Positions 6,763 through 15,879 of a DNA stretch of 43,909 bases are shown one piece after another. This DNA comes from Parcubacteria group bacterium Greene0416_36 (GTDB lineage: Bacteria; Patescibacteriota; Patescibacteriia; VMEV01). The position numbers and the translations under genes are program-made. The notes beneath the pieces are model-generated. The model was given only the letters and a program-made list of their open reading frames with translations, had not been told where the DNA came from and made no database searches. Each line of letters opens with the position of its first letter. Position 1 is the stretch's first letter. The stretch lies in NCBI GenBank assembly GCA_007375725.1, contig VMEV01000017.1:1-43909 (forward strand), given 5' to 3'.

Positions 6763-8790
6763 CTAAGCTGGAAGCGACAAATAAAAGGTCGTACCTTTAT
6801 TTTGTTCTGATTTAAACCAAATTTTGCCACCTAGAATCTGTATAGTTTCCTTAGCTATAAAAAGACCTAGTCCGCCGCCAACACTGTCTTCTGGCACATT
6901 TTGACCACGAAAAAATTTGGTAAATATTAAAGCCTGCTGTTCGGATGGTATACCAATACCAAAGTCGTTTATTTCAACCAAGATGCCTTCGGCTTGCGAA
7001 ATCGTCCGAATCACAACCTTTGAGCCTTTACCACTGTAGAGAATAGCATTTTGAATCAACTCAAATAAAATACGAGTAAATAATTTTTTGTCGGTGAAAA
7101 TCCCCAAGGCCGTTGAAATGGGTTCAATTATCAAAGCCACTCCTTTTTTTTCCGCCTCCTGTGCTAAGGATCTGGTCACTTCATCCATCATATCAAGCAA
7201 CCGCAAATTTTCCTTACTGGGAAGAATTGTTCTCTGGTCAATGTCAGAAACTATTAACAATCCTTCGACTAATTTAGCTACACTCTTTAATGAGATATAG
7301 GCAACGCTTAATTTATCAATAATTGCCTCTTTTCTTTTTTCTTCCAAAGCAATTTCTAAACTCCATAGTGCCCGATTGACGGGCGTTCTTAATTGATGTG
7401 AGGCATAGGTAAAATCTGAACGCATTCTTTTGGCCTCCCTTTCCGCTGAGACGTCACGAAAAATAATTATCGCGCCAATGACCTGTCCCTTCTCGTCAAA
7501 AATTGGCGAAGCACAATCACCGACAGGCATTTCTTGACCGTCTTTTTTCATCAAAACAGTGTTACTTTCCATAAAATATACTTTGCCATAAAGCATTGCT
7601 TCTTCAATGAAGGTGATATTTTCTTTCCAGTCATGTTCGCGAATAAATTTGACGAAATTCCGAAAAGGTTTCTCCAGCACTTCTTCTTCAGTCCAGCCCG
7701 TTATTCTTTCGGCCGCCTTGTTCCATTGCGTGATATTCCAATATCGATCAATGGAAAAGACTCCATCGCCAATACTCCGGAGGAGCGTACTTTCTCTATC
7801 TCGTTGAGCCTTTATAAGGCTTCTATCTCGCAATAATCGATAAGTAAAAAAACCCACAACAAAAATGGCAAGTGTCCAAATAGCGGCCACGCGTCCAACC
7901 GCTCTATTCCTCTCAATGAAAGCAATACGGGTGGGTTGTACCACAATTGCGCCCCATCCGTAGTCCGGAACCGGTGCATACGCGGTTATCCTTTCTTCAT
8001 TTTCAATTGGATTAAAAAGAACCTCAACGCCCTGTTCTCCCTTAAGAACCCTTTGGATTGTTGGTACTGAGAAGTAATCCACAATATCTCCTTCGGCTGA
8101 AAGAGTCGGATGTGCGGCCAGATGCCCCTTCCGATCTACAATGTATACAAACCCAGCGGGTCCAACATCAATATTTTTACTCCAGGCAACAATGGCATCG
8201 AGTTTTATCGTCAAAAGTAATATGCCCAATATTTTGTCTGACTTAATTGGAATGGCAATACTGACCACTTTATATTGCGGCTTGGGAGCTCTTTTAAATA
8301 CTTCTGAAACATATGGCTCCCAGTTTTTCGCTATTCCTTGATAATAATCGCGAGACGAAAAGTCTTTTCCTATCAAGGGTGCGATTTCGAGTGTGAGCGG
8401 TGTTACTGCCCAAACGGTGCCTGTTGTGTCAAAAAGAGCTACAGTGTCTATATATTGAAAATTTTTGGGCACATCTTCCATAATTTTAATTGCCTCATCC
8501 CATTTTCCGGCCTCAACCAACTCTTGAAACCGCACCCGCGTGGAAAGTGAAATACCAACGTCAATCACCCGATCAAACTTTTCTTTAATCATTATTGCGG
8601 CTAGCGACGCGAACCCCTCTCTGCGAGACAAGGTGAAATTATGAAGCTCGCGAAACGTCTGAAAAGAGACATAAAATGCCGCCAGAATCAGCGGTAAGAT
8701 GATGAGAGATAGTACCGCAAATATGGGCCAATGCCACGTCGCCTTCTTGGTCGCATTGTGATTCGGGGACTTTCCCGTTTCCGATAGCAT
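6763..8790 (-). CDS. Membrane sensor histidine kinase (Cache-PAS-HisKA-HATPase)
   Basis: 675 residues. TM1 is about 21-43, followed by a large extracytoplasmic Cache-type sensor (about 50-295; 'GKDFSSRDYYQGIAKNWEPY' and 'FVYIVDRKGHLAAHP' are typical), then TM2 about 308-328 and a PAS domain about 335-455 ('GDGVFSIDRYWNITQWNKAA'). HisKA carries the phospho-acceptor in 'SHQLRTP' (His465). The HATPase shows N-box 'ELIQNAILYS', G1 'DFGIGIP' and G2 'GGGLGLFIAKE'. No response regulator is adjacent; the nearest is the single-domain receiver at 41548. It sits at the head of pilus set 1, so it may control piliation (inference). A TATAAT at about 8808 may be its -10. Confidence 0.9.
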   Translation of the reverse strand: MLSETGKSPNHNATKKATWHWPIFAVLSLIILPLILAAFYVSFQTFRELHNFTLSRREGFASLAAIMIKEKFDRVIDVGISLSTRVRFQELVEAGKWDEAIKIMEDVPKNFQYIDTVALFDTTGTVWAVTPLTLEIAPLIGKDFSSRDYYQGIAKNWEPYVSEVFKRAPKPQYKVVSIAIPIKSDKILGILLLTIKLDAIVAWSKNIDVGPAGFVYIVDRKGHLAAHPTLSAEGDIVDYFSVPTIQRVLKGEQGVEVLFNPIENEERITAYAPVPDYGWGAIVVQPTRIAFIERNRAVGRVAAIWTLAIFVVGFFTYRLLRDRSLIKAQRDRESTLLRSIGDGVFSIDRYWNITQWNKAAERITGWTEEEVLEKPFRNFVKFIREHDWKENITFIEEAMLYGKVYFMESNTVLMKKDGQEMPVGDCASPIFDEKGQVIGAIIIFRDVSAEREAKRMRSDFTYASHQLRTPVNRALWSLEIALEEKRKEAIIDKLSVAYISLKSVAKLVEGLLIVSDIDQRTILPSKENLRLLDMMDEVTRSLAQEAEKKGVALIIEPISTALGIFTDKKLFTRILFELIQNAILYSGKGSKVVIRTISQAEGILVEINDFGIGIPSEQQALIFTKFFRGQNVPEDSVGGGLGLFIAKETIQILGGKIWFKSEQNKGTTFYLSLPA

Positions 8791-8895
8791 AAAAATTTAG
8801 ATTCAAATTATATCTGAAAAAAATTTCATTTCTTCATATTTATAATTTACTACTTTTTACCCCACGGAGCTACTCACTATTTTTTAAAACCAAAT

Positions 8896-9748
8896 TTATC
8901 TCTTGAAAAGCTCAAGATATTCGTGCAAAACGAAAATCCGGTTGCGTGAAAAACCGGTTATTTCTTTGATAATTCCTGCGTTTTCCATCTCGTGGATCAA
9001 TCTGTTGGTTGCAGTAATGGACGCATTGAGATATTGGGCGGCATCAACGACTTTAAATGCCGGCATTCTAAATAGATGGAGTAGCAATTTATGAGCTGAT
9101 TTGGCTCGGCGGCCAAGATCTATAATTTGTTTCTCATATCTGGCGCGCAATTCGATAATTCTTTCAAACGTATCTTTGCTTTTTTTTGCCGTTTGGATCA
9201 CCGCTGAAAGGAAAAAAATGATCCATTGATCCATGTCACTACGTTCGCGGACAAAGGTGAGCGCATCATAATAAGACCCGTTATTTCTCTCAAAAAAATC
9301 TGAAAGATACAAAGTCGGTTTTCGCAAAATACCAAGCTCGATGAGATGTAGCGCTATTAGCATGCGGCCGATGCGTCCATTGCCTTGATATAATTTTGGA
9401 CCTCGGACCAGTCATCTCTTTTCTCGGGAGCAATTTCTTCTTCCGGCAATATGGCTTCATCCATTCCGGTTCGGGTTCCTTCGATTCTGCTTGACTCAAC
9501 AGCTTCGTTGCGCACATGCATCTGAATGAAAAAATCGACATCCGGTACAAGAATAGAATAAGCGTTCAGTTCTCCAACGAACCGAATAGCTTCTTCTAAA
9601 AGCACGGGGATTCTTTTGTCTTGCCATATTCGTATGGCTGATTAATAGGAGATGGCAAAAAACTCCGGTATTCATAATCTTTGCCCGAGAAATGCTTTTT
9701 ATAGATGCCCGCTGTATATTTGATGTTTTGGTTAGCTATTGTTTGCAT
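8896..9748 (-). pseudogene. fic: Broken Fic-family protein gene
   Basis: Three fragments in different frames. The first, ATG 9748 to stop 9596, ends '...[15 protein letters not shown]' and runs out of frame near 9605-9615. The second, from about 9610 to 9357, carries '[14 protein letters not shown]', the Fic inhibitory helix motif. The third, from about 9379 to 8896, begins '[16 protein letters not shown]' and continues with the C-terminal winged-helix part. Between 'VQNYIKAM' and 'GRIGRM' the whole catalytic core (HPFxDGN) is missing, so no AMPylation activity is possible. One single-base frameshift plus one large internal deletion explain the pattern. Known full-length relatives are about 370 residues; the remnants cover about 280. 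Confidence 0.88.
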
Positions 9749-9857
9749 AAAATTCGCTAAGTTGAAATATATGTATTTATATTATCATATAATACGTAAA
9801 AGTACAATATGGATATCTATATTACATCTTTTATAAAAAACAATATGATAATAAAAC

Positions 9858-9886
9858 AAAAAACTATCTGCAAGCGATAGTTTTTT
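9858..9886 (-). terminator. Terminator downstream of membrane-anchored protein gene
   Basis: 11-bp stem AAAAAACTATC (9858-9868), loop TGCAAGC, complement 9876-9886, flanked by A/T tracts on both sides and so usable in both directions. It lies after the gene that ends at 9942. Confidence 0.7.
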
Positions 9887-9888
9887 TG

Positions 9889-9940
9889 TTCGAACTTCGT
9901 TCTATTGGCTCGGCGTCGTGAACGATGTTCGAACTTTTTT
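9889..9940 (+). repeat. Imperfect inverted repeat with GTTCGAAC ends
   Basis: GTTCGAACTTCGTTC near 9888-9902 pairs with GAACGATGTTCGAAC near 9920-9934 (14 of 15), with a G/C-rich loop and a T run after it on the plus strand. It is a second hairpin beside the terminator at 9858. Its role is unknown; it could be a plus-strand terminator. Confidence 0.5.
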
Positions 9941-9941
9941 A

Positions 9942-11081
9942 TCAATTTAAAGGAGGCAAAATTATATAATTTACTAATAGACTATCAAGAATTTGATAAA
10001 ATATTTTTTCATATTCCTTTTTTGAAGCAATTCCAAGGTTACTATCAACCCTATAACTTATTCCTATTTTAGGATCAATGCTATAAGCGTAATAAAGATC
10101 AAATTCCATATCAAATCCTCGTTGTATTTTATTAGCCTTACAAATTTTAAAGATAATTCTACCGTTACTATATTCAATATTTTCTGCGGGATATTCAGTA
10201 CATTCCTCTTCTGGCGATTGATCAGTAATCTTCTGAAAAAAAATCAAACTAGCCTCTGGCTTATTTAAAGTAGAGATACCTCCCATATCCCCATATGGAT
10301 AATCAGAATATTTTCCTGAATCAATGGTCATTGAATCTTTCTCTAGCCATTTTGGTGGAATTTTTACTGAAAAATTTGTTTCAATACTAACACTTCCAGG
10401 AACTACAATGTAATTTACTTCAAAACTTTTCTCAATCCAATTTTCCGTTTTTGCATCGTTTTTTATTTGAATATTGTTTAGTATGATAAATTTAAAAGTA
10501 GAGGTCATCTGATTATAAATATTGATGATCGTATTTTTTATTTCACTTAATTCAAAATTTGGCGTGAATAATATAATTTTCTCGTCATTGTGAATAAAAA
10601 CAGTTTGTATTCCTAAATTATCAATGATTTGAAAAGCTTTTTCATTGCCTATGATTATGTTTTTAATTTCACCGTTAATATTTTTTTTCCTTTGTTTTAG
10701 TTCAGCCACTAATTGACTTGCATCACTATCTGATAAAAAAGAAATTGCAATATCCCCATTCTTTATTAGATTATCTGGTAAAGCAGTCTTTTGTATTTTT
10801 CGAAAGGCAACTCCATCTGGTTGGCCTAACACTTGCCAACCATTCGGAAATTTCATTTCAAAGCCATATTTTTCGTCACGATAAGTATTCCAATCCAACG
10901 TTGAGTCTGTTAATTTATTGTTTATAATATTCATCCTTGTTTGTTCAATTGGCTCAGTTTTTATCCAATAAATCACCCAACCTGTCATTATAAGACTAAC
11001 AAACATCGCCATTATAATAATGGTGGAATATTTAATGCTGCCTTTTTTAATCGATTTTATCAATGAAATAACTTTGTCCAA
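9942..11081 (-). CDS. Membrane-anchored protein of unknown function
   Basis: 379 residues, starting at TTG (11081), 10 nt after the stop of the upstream gene. There is one N-terminal membrane segment (about 19-41) and the rest should be extracytoplasmic. After it comes 'WNTYRDEKYGFEMKFPNGW', a segment typical of PsbP-like or related domains in CPR exported proteins. A second similar-sized half begins near residue 215 ('VNYIVVPGSVSIETNFSVKI'). I recognise no catalytic motif. The DNA is clearly more A/T-rich than the flanking pilus and recQ regions, which suggests acquisition. The ATG at residue 24 would cut the membrane helix and is less likely. Confidence 0.6.
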   Translation of the reverse strand: MDKVISLIKSIKKGSIKYSTIIIMAMFVSLIMTGWVIYWIKTEPIEQTRMNIINNKLTDSTLDWNTYRDEKYGFEMKFPNGWQVLGQPDGVAFRKIQKTALPDNLIKNGDIAISFLSDSDASQLVAELKQRKKNINGEIKNIIIGNEKAFQIIDNLGIQTVFIHNDEKIILFTPNFELSEIKNTIINIYNQMTSTFKFIILNNIQIKNDAKTENWIEKSFEVNYIVVPGSVSIETNFSVKIPPKWLEKDSMTIDSGKYSDYPYGDMGGISTLNKPEASLIFFQKITDQSPEEECTEYPAENIEYSNGRIIFKICKANKIQRGFDMEFDLYYAYSIDPKIGISYRVDSNLGIASKKEYEKIFYQILDSLLVNYIILPPLN

Positions 11082-11091
11082 CCTTATAATT

Positions 11092-11634
11092 TTAAACCTC
11101 TAAAATCTCACACCCAGCCACATCAATCCCCCCCCTATACAAAATATGCACCAAATTCACAAAAGGCAAACATCTCCGATCTGATTTTACACAATCTTTG
11201 TAATATTCGAGAGTTTGAGGATTCATTGCGGCGTATTCAGACATTTTTTCCATTTTGAAATCTTCCCATTCACTCGGGGCAATCTCAAACTGTCCTCCAG
11301 TGTCTTTTTTCTTGTAAAGATAGACGGAGAGGTTGGCTTGATTGAGCTTTGCCGGGTCAATCTTATAAAATCGTGCTTTCCAATTGAGATTTACCCCTGT
11401 TTTCTTTAAGGCTTCTTTAACTTCCAACGGATTCACGGCCAGCATATGCAAGACATCATTCCATTTGCAGTTCAGCGCGGGAATAATCTGTTCCATTAAC
11501 TCTTTTCGGCCTTCATATTTTTTCACATACTGATTGTAAAGTTCAGAATGTTTATCTTTGAGTTCGTTGAGGGGGAATAAAATAGAGCCTTTCATGTTTT
11601 CGGGGACGAGGTGGTAGAGATAGGAGTTTATCAT
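11092..11634 (-). CDS. Conserved hypothetical protein
   Basis: 180 residues, apparently soluble, starting 'MINSYLYHLVPENMKGSIL'. The opening 'YHLVPENMKGSILFPLN' looks like a conserved domain start, and 'FVNLVHILYRGGIDVAGCEI' is the C-terminus, but I cannot assign a family. There is no signal peptide or membrane segment. It lies 10 nt upstream of the membrane-anchored protein gene on the same strand, probably co-transcribed, in a stretch with a broken fic gene and a GIY-YIG nuclease, which suggests accessory content. Confidence 0.6.
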   Translation of the reverse strand: MINSYLYHLVPENMKGSILFPLNELKDKHSELYNQYVKKYEGRKELMEQIIPALNCKWNDVLHMLAVNPLEVKEALKKTGVNLNWKARFYKIDPAKLNQANLSVYLYKKKDTGGQFEIAPSEWEDFKMEKMSEYAAMNPQTLEYYKDCVKSDRRCLPFVNLVHILYRGGIDVAGCEILEV

Positions 11635-11648
11635 ATTTTGGGAGTTGG

Positions 11649-11918
11649 TTAATTGGAGATTAACATTAAAGACTCTTTTAGCATATTTTTTAGAATGGCT
11701 TTGCCTTTGGTTGTCTTAAAGTAATGTTCTCTTCGCAATGCGTCTTTTTTTGATAAATAGGCTTCGTAGAAGATCAGTTGTAAGGGGAGGCGTGTAGCGG
11801 TGGAAGTATTTTCACCTCGTTGATGTTCAAAATATCGTCTTTTAAAATCGTTTGTACATCCAATATAAAATTTATAATCTTTTTTACTTAGTAAAATATA
11901 CACGTAATAAAATTTCAT
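11649..11918 (-). CDS. GIY-YIG nuclease domain protein (UvrC/URI type)
   Basis: 89 residues from the ATG at 11918 (a start at 11933 would add five residues). It has all parts of the single-domain GIY-YIG fold: 'YYVYILLS', 'FYIGCTNDFKRRYFEHQRG', 'STATRLPLQLIFYEAY' and 'DALRREHYFKTTKG'. The two Tyr, the Arg in 'KRR' and the Glu in 'RRE' are the expected catalytic residues. Stand-alone members are very common in CPR genomes, and their substrate is usually unknown. The gene lies 14 nt upstream of the hypothetical gene at 11092-11634. Confidence 0.88.
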   Translation of the reverse strand: MKFYYVYILLSKKDYKFYIGCTNDFKRRYFEHQRGENTSTATRLPLQLIFYEAYLSKKDALRREHYFKTTKGKAILKNMLKESLMLISN

Positions 11919-11962
11919 AAAAAAATCCAACACCTATAAAAAGTGAAGGATTTTTATTGCCA

Positions 11963-12207
11963 TGTACCACTCGGCTAATCGCCTCGGGTACAGGGCGTTC
12001 ACCACTCGCTATGTTCTGAAAAGCAGAACTGGGTTCACACCACACTTTTCTCAATGAAATGGCGTGCCGTGAACCCGAGCAACGCGAGTGGTTCACGGCT
12101 CGGCGGGTAGGGCTCGAACCTACAACCAATGGATTAACAGTCCACTGCTCTACCATTGAGCTACCACCGAATGAACCCTGCACCCGAGGCCTTAGCCGAG
12201 TGGTACA
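11963..12207. repeat. Four REP-like palindromic units around tRNA-Asn
   Basis: Units share ACCACTCG...CTCGGGT or close variants. Copies 1 (11963-11992) and 2 (11998-12038) read forward; copies 3 (12069-12096) and 4 (12179-12207) are inverted. ACCACTCGC/GCGAGTGGT and GGGTTCAC/GTGAACCC pair between copies 2 and 3, and copies 1 and 4 pair over about 25 bases. Copy 2 carries an inserted hairpin (GTTCTG-CAGAAC). Confidence 0.6.
12099..12170 (-). tRNA. tRNA-Asn (GTT)
   Basis: A 72-nt cloverleaf. Acceptor TCGGTGG/CCGCCGA, D-arm with 'AGCTCAATGGTAGAGCA', anticodon loop CTGTTAA (GUU), T-arm 'TAGGTTCGAGCCCTA', discriminator G as expected for Asn. No CCA is encoded. Confidence 0.95.
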
Positions 12208-12295
12208 GGGAAATGACCACCCACATATTATAAATTCCACCAAAATTTGTAAAGAGTGTATGATATTGGAAATATAATCAATATCGATCAAAAAT

Positions 12296-13468
12296 ATGAC
12301 ACACCGCAAAAAAATCAAAAGCGATTTTCTGATAATCGGATCCTCCGGAATGCAAGGACGAATTGTGGCCAGAGACCTTTTGGAATCAGGATATAAAGTC
12401 GTGTGTGCGGATTTTTATCGCGATGGTTCGGAAAAAAACTTAGGCCAATATCCGGGAACCCCATTTGAGTTTGTGGACTTACGAAAATTTGGAGAATTAT
12501 CAAATTTTATCAAACAAGTCGATACTCCCATCGTGATCAATTGCGCGGAAGGTGACTGGAATCATGATGTGTATCGAATCTGCCTAGAGGAGAAAAAACA
12601 TGTTTTGGACCTGGGTTCCGATATCCCGATGACACAATCCCAACTTGAAATGGATAAAAAATTTAAAAAAGCAGACCGAGTAGCCATAACTGGATGCGGT
12701 TCCACTCCCGGAATCAATAACATTATGTTCGCTCATGCAGCAAAAGGCTTTAGCGAAATAGACACCGTGGAGCTGGGATTCGCTTGGGATTCGAGCGTAA
12801 AAAAATTCGTGGTGCCTTTTTCCATGGAAAGCATTATAGAAGAACTGACCGAACCCGCCCCTGTAGTAGAAGGAGGAAAATGGGGAGAAAAAAATCCTTT
12901 TGACACGGAAGTAGTCAAAGAATTTCGAGAAATAGGTTCGGAAAAGTGCTATCTCGTCAGACATCCGGAAACCTATACTTTTTTTGAAGATTATAAAGAA
13001 TATGGCATCAAAAACATACGATTTTATGCTGGTTTTCCAGACCACTCGCTCGAAGTGATTCGACGGTTAATTGAATTAGGACTCGGCGAAAAAAATTTGC
13101 TGAATTTTGAAAAAAGCGATATACGTCCAATTGACGCACTCTCCAGAATCCTTACTCGGCTCGAAAAGCCCGATAACTATACGGAAAAAGAAAATTTATG
13201 GGTTGAAATCTCAGGCAAAGACAAAGAGGGAGCTATTCGAATCACAAAAATGGAATGTCTCGTCTCCACGATTCCCGGATGGGTGGAAGAAGGATGCAAT
13301 ATCGACACCGGATTTCCCGCTTCCATTATCGCGCAGATGATTCTCGATGGGCGCATCTCGGCGCGCGGCAGTTTTGCTCCCGACCGGGCTGTCCCATCTG
13401 ATGAATTTTTCAAAGAATTAAAGAAAAAGGGCATCACGATTTACCAAGACGGGAATGCCGTAAACTAA
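12296..13468 (+). CDS. Saccharopine dehydrogenase-family oxidoreductase
   Basis: 390 residues. The N-terminal Rossmann motif is 'FLIIGSSGMQGRIVARDLLE' (GxxGxxG-like), followed by 'VINCAEGDWNHDVYRICLEE' and 'AITGCGSTPGINNIMFAHAA', which match the saccharopine dehydrogenase / carboxynorspermidine synthase superfamily. The C-terminal part ('NCIDTGFPASI'-like region 'EGCNIDTGFPASIIAQMI') also fits. Members act on lysine, saccharopine or carboxynorspermidine with NAD(P); I cannot tell the substrate here. No lysine or polyamine genes are adjacent. A TATAAT lies about 20 bp before the ATG. The gene is followed by a dispersed palindromic element and is convergent with recQ. Confidence 0.8.
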   Translation: MTHRKKIKSDFLIIGSSGMQGRIVARDLLESGYKVVCADFYRDGSEKNLGQYPGTPFEFVDLRKFGELSNFIKQVDTPIVINCAEGDWNHDVYRICLEEKKHVLDLGSDIPMTQSQLEMDKKFKKADRVAITGCGSTPGINNIMFAHAAKGFSEIDTVELGFAWDSSVKKFVVPFSMESIIEELTEPAPVVEGGKWGEKNPFDTEVVKEFREIGSEKCYLVRHPETYTFFEDYKEYGIKNIRFYAGFPDHSLEVIRRLIELGLGEKNLLNFEKSDIRPIDALSRILTRLEKPDNYTEKENLWVEISGKDKEGAIRITKMECLVSTIPGWVEEGCNIDTGFPASIIAQMILDGRISARGSFAPDRAVPSDEFFKELKKKGITIYQDGNAVN

Positions 13469-13479
13469 AATCACCAACA

Positions 13480-13633
13480 ATTGAATGTTCCAGCAACAAA
13501 TCCCTCCCCAGCCCTCCCTTTGACAAGGGAGGGAGCTATCTCCCCCTTGTCAAAGGGGGATTAAGGGGGATTTGTTGTTTAGCCTTTTTTCAAAAGGCTT
13601 AAAATGATAATAAGTTATCTAAATTTTGGATTA
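13480..13633. repeat. Dispersed palindromic element, copy 1
   Basis: Core from CAACAAATCC (13494) to GGATTTGTTG (about 13577), with the two internal hairpins CCCTCCCTT/AAGGGAGGG and CCCCCTT/AAGGGGG. The right flank AGCC...GGCT and the terminal AAATTTTGGAT match the right end of the full copy at the window end; the left flank is degenerate. The right end touches the recQ stop codon (13631-13633). Confidence 0.85.
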
Positions 13634-15772
13634 CCTCCTGATAAAAAGTCTAAAAATCCGGAGCTCATCATATGACAACTCCCCGCCCAGACGTTCCCGG
13701 GCCGGAGATAAGGCCCATTTTTCATCTTCGCGGAAAGCGGAGAGGATTTCATCGAAACGCTCGGTTTCGGGTTTGAGATAGTCGATATCGAGATTCGGGT
13801 CGGTTTCCATGAGTTTCTCGACATGAGAAGCGATGGTCCCGATCACCATCCCCCGCCGCCGAGCGATTTCCGCGAGCGGGACTTTGTCCAGAAGCATTTT
13901 TTTCGTTTCCCCGTAAGTGGTCCCGACAAGGGCGGCTTTCCGGACAGGAGCACGAGACACGGACCCAACTTTCGGCTTTTCCGAGATCCCCTTCTCCCGC
14001 GCATAATCCACTATCACTCCCAAAAACAAATCCCCCCACTGCTCGAGTTTTTGCTGGCCGATGCCGGAGATGCGAGACAGGGAGTCCCGAGACTGCGGAA
14101 AATACACGGCCATTTCTTCCAGCGACGCGTTCCCGCACACCACATACGGAGGCCAGCCGCGCTTGTCGGCCAATTGCTTCCTGAGCGCACGAAGCCGCGC
14201 GTACAGCTCCTGGTCATAATCCACAGACTTCTCGGCTTCTTCATCTACCCCTACGACCTCTTGGGGTTCACGCAGTGAAATAGAAGCTCGGTCCCGGAGA
14301 AAAACCATACCCACGGAAGTGACTTTCAAAATAGGATATTGGCCAGAGGCTTTCTCTACCAGTCCTTTTTCAATCAATTGCGCGATAATCTGGCGGAGAA
14401 ACTCTTCGGAAAAATCCTTCGCGATACCAAATACCGTGATCCTGTCATGCCCCCGCTCGAGTACCTTGGCCAGCGACCGACCTAGAAGCACGTCAATGAC
14501 ATGTTTGGCGCCAAACGCCGATCCCGTCCGGATAATGGCCGACAAAATTTTCTGCGCAATCAAAGTGCCGTCAAAGGTGGCGGAAGGCGCCAAACACCGG
14601 TCACATGTCCCGCAATTTTGCCTCTCCCATGGCTCACCAAAGTAGCGGAGCAAATACTCGCGGCGACACCCAGAAATCTCGCCATAGGCCGAAATCTGCT
14701 CGAGTTTCCGATAGCCATTGTCCCGTTCTGCCGGATCCGAAATCTCGCGGAGAAATACTTCTTGCTTCATACGATCCGCCGGAGAAAAAAACAAAACGCA
14801 CTCAGCAGGGAGGCCATCTCTGCCTGCGCGCCCGGTCTCCTGATAATACCCTTCCACGGATTTTGGGAGTCCATAATGCACGACGAGACGCACATCCGGC
14901 TTGTCGATGCCCATGCCAAAAGCAATGGTCGCGACAATAATGGCGACATCATCGCGGATAAACCGCTCCTGCGTCTCTTGGCGCACTTCGCCGTCCAGAC
15001 CCGCATGATACGGCAGGGCCGAAAAACCAGCCAACACCAAAGACTCTGCCACGGACTCAGTTTCTTTTCTCGAAAAACAATAGATAATCACGCTTTCGTC
15101 GGGATACTTGCCGAGCAGTTTGACCAGAGAATCAAAGGTATTTTTCTTTGGGAGGACGGAATAATGTAGGTTCGGCCGATTGAAACTGGACGAAAATACT
15201 TTATAATCCGTCATTTTGAGTTGAGCGAGAATATCATCGCGCACACGAGAAGTAGCGGTAGCCGTCAAAGCCACTACCGGAATTTTCAAAAACTTATCCC
15301 GCAAATTTTTGAGGTTACGATATTCCGGACGAAAATCATGCCCCCATTCCGAGATACAATGAGCTTCGTCGATGGCAAAAAAAGAAATCGGAGTGTCTCT
15401 CAGAAAATTCAAAAAAAACCCCATAGACAAACGTTCCGGAGCCACATATAAAATTTTAAGAGCGCCACTACGCGCACTTTCCTGAATAGTATCAATTTCA
15501 AAAGCCGAAATGGAACTATTGATAAAAGCCGCGGAAATACCGTTGGAGAGTAGTGCGTCGACCTGATCTTTCATGAGGGCAATCAGAGGCGACACCACGA
15601 CCGCCATTCCTTCCAAAACCAAGGCCGGAAGCTGATAACAAAGAGACTTACCTCCTCCTGTAGGCATGAGAACGAGCGTATCGCGACCGGAGAGCACATG
15701 CTCGACGATCTCCTTTTGCAGGGGACGAAACGTATCATAGCCAAAAAAATTCTTGAGTTTCTGTTCAATCAT
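13631..15772 (-). CDS. recQ: ATP-dependent DNA helicase RecQ
   Basis: 713 residues. Helicase core: motif I 'MPTGGGKSLCYQLPAL', DEAH box 'FAIDEAHCISEWGHDFRPEY', motif IV region 'SVIIYCFSRKETE', motif VI 'QETGRAGRDG'. The zinc-binding set is 'CRREYLLRYF' plus 'CGTCDRC'; a winged helix follows, then an HRDC domain (about 515-590) and an extra C-terminal HTH_40-like part (about 615-700). This is the normal bacterial architecture with the optional C-terminal extension. RecQ unwinds recombination and stalled-fork intermediates with 3'-5' polarity. The coding DNA is richer in G+C than most of the window. The stop codon lies at the edge of palindromic element copy 1. Confidence 0.95.
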   Translation of the reverse strand: MIEQKLKNFFGYDTFRPLQKEIVEHVLSGRDTLVLMPTGGGKSLCYQLPALVLEGMAVVVSPLIALMKDQVDALLSNGISAAFINSSISAFEIDTIQESARSGALKILYVAPERLSMGFFLNFLRDTPISFFAIDEAHCISEWGHDFRPEYRNLKNLRDKFLKIPVVALTATATSRVRDDILAQLKMTDYKVFSSSFNRPNLHYSVLPKKNTFDSLVKLLGKYPDESVIIYCFSRKETESVAESLVLAGFSALPYHAGLDGEVRQETQERFIRDDVAIIVATIAFGMGIDKPDVRLVVHYGLPKSVEGYYQETGRAGRDGLPAECVLFFSPADRMKQEVFLREISDPAERDNGYRKLEQISAYGEISGCRREYLLRYFGEPWERQNCGTCDRCLAPSATFDGTLIAQKILSAIIRTGSAFGAKHVIDVLLGRSLAKVLERGHDRITVFGIAKDFSEEFLRQIIAQLIEKGLVEKASGQYPILKVTSVGMVFLRDRASISLREPQEVVGVDEEAEKSVDYDQELYARLRALRKQLADKRGWPPYVVCGNASLEEMAVYFPQSRDSLSRISGIGQQKLEQWGDLFLGVIVDYAREKGISEKPKVGSVSRAPVRKAALVGTTYGETKKMLLDKVPLAEIARRRGMVIGTIASHVEKLMETDPNLDIDYLKPETERFDEILSAFREDEKWALSPARERLGGELSYDELRIFRLFIRR

Positions 15773-15879
15773 AAAAAAAAGAATTTAATTGGGGCACCGT
15801 GTTCGGTGATCTTAATCTAAAATAAGGCACAAAAGCAAATCTCACCTATTTTTTCTTCTTATGTTATGATATTCAAAAT

